Positions 12,942 to 13,472 of a stretch of 13,472 nucleotides of DNA are shown in pieces (position 1 is the stretch's first letter; every line of letters starts with the position of its first letter). The notes under the pieces are model-generated. The model was not told the origin of the DNA. It did no database searches and worked only from the letters and a program-made list of their open reading frames with translations. This DNA is from Candidatus Omnitrophota bacterium (GTDB taxonomy: Bacteria; Omnitrophota; Gorgyraeia; Zapsychrales; Zapsychraceae). The stretch lies in the NCBI GenBank assembly GCA_020430005.1, contig JAGQKQ010000029.1, positions 1-13,472 of the forward strand, given 5' to 3'. Made by a program: the position numbers and the translations under genes.

Positions 12942-13472
12942 ATGGTGAAAACAGACACAAGATCAGGTAAGGTAATCGGTGTTAACGGAAATATGGTTGC
13001 CGTTGAATTTGAGGAGCGTGTTATACAAAACGAAGTGGCCTATATCCATTGCGATGAAGACCGTTTAAAAGCCGAGGTGATCCGCGTTAATGGTCATAAG
13101 GCGGACTTGCAGGTTTTTGAGGACACCGCCGGAATTAGAGTAGGCAATAATGTGGATTTCAGTGACGATCTTTTAAGTGTCAAGTTGGCTCCGGGACTGT
13201 TAGGACAGGTTTTTGACGGTCTGCAAAATCCGCTTCCTCAATTGGCCGAGGCCCATGGCTTCTTTCTTAAGCGCGGAGCCTATCTTGAACCGTTAGATCA
13301 GCAAAAGAAATGGGAATTTACTCCAACGGCGAAGGTTGGTGATCGTGTCGTCGCCGGCGATCAGTTAGGAACAGTTCCCGAAAATATTTTTTCTCACCGG
13401 ATTATGGCCCCGTTTGATCTTTTGGGCGAATACGAAATTGTGGAGATTGCATCTAAAGGAAGCTATGCGATA
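12942..13472 (+). CDS. atpA: V-type ATP synthase subunit A (catalytic), C-terminus outside window
   Basis: The 177 codons in the window are the N-terminal part of the catalytic A subunit, which binds and hydrolyses or makes ATP. Visible are the N-terminal beta-barrel (SGKVIGVNGNMVAVEF at about 8-23, then KAEVIRVNG and LQVFEDTAGIRVGNNV), the LAPGLLGQVFDGLQNPL segment (about 83-99) and the start of the A-type-specific insert (FLKRGAY onward, GDQLGTVPE, HRIMAPF). The P-loop would lie beyond the edge. The sequence resembles chlamydial AtpA more than archaeal ones as far as I can recall, which is not tested here. The start may be ATG at 12942, 3 bases from AAGGAG, or GTG at 12945, 6 bases away and better spaced. 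Confidence 0.93.
   Translation, partial: MVKTDTRSGKVIGVNGNMVAVEFEERVIQNEVAYIHCDEDRLKAEVIRVNGHKADLQVFEDTAGIRVGNNVDFSDDLLSVKLAPGLLGQVFDGLQNPLPQLAEAHGFFLKRGAYLEPLDQQKKWEFTPTAKVGDRVVAGDQLGTVPENIFSHRIMAPFDLLGEYEIVEIASKGSYAI

Overview
This window reads as a piece of a bacterial chromosome, most likely from the Omnitrophota or a related PVC-side lineage; the taxonomic placement is inference. Three things point that way. A V-type ATPase operon has the chlamydia-like order subunit E, DUF2764 protein, subunit A. Two exported beta-roll proteins start their mature part with a 'YYPSPFGAY'-like motif. The pyrimidine genes are dispersed among unrelated genes. Base composition is moderate and nothing looks like a phage or an insertion sequence.

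Layout. Bases 1-3023 hold two tandem minus-strand genes for secreted, repeat-rich beta-roll (YadA-head-like) proteins: 849-3023 is complete and 1-843 runs off the left edge. Bases 3024-3368 are a divergent control region: a minus-strand promoter for the exported proteins, a near-consensus plus-strand promoter, a PyrR-binding RNA element, a 28-codon leader ORF and an intrinsic terminator. From 3369 everything is on the plus strand: pyrR, pyrB, pyrC, a terminator, a LOG/TIGR00725-type protein, mutM (fpg), an isoprenylcysteine methyltransferase-like membrane protein, pyrK, a half-length TauE/SafE membrane protein, pyrD (class 1B partner of PyrK) and pyrF. The V-type ATPase genes follow: subunit E, DUF2764, and subunit A, which runs off the right edge.

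How they work together. PyrB, PyrC, PyrD/PyrK and PyrF carry out four of the six steps of de novo UMP synthesis. CarAB and PyrE are not in the window. PyrR with its leader would switch the start of the operon off when UMP/UTP is plentiful. The leader may combine PyrR binding with translation of a leader peptide: the Shine-Dalgarno sequence of the leader ORF lies in the 3' arm of the PyrR hairpin and the ORF reads through the terminator.

The most striking unexplained structure is in the spacers. Seven spacers of 65-139 bases between plus-strand genes are built from degenerate 7-base units. In six of them a left arm of one heptamer word is followed by a right arm of its reverse complement, so each could fold as a hairpin. 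The word differs between spacers (for example GATACTN, GTGATTN, GTAAAAT, GATCTGT), but the period of 7 and the arm-loop-arm layout are kept. I do not recognise this as a named repeat family.
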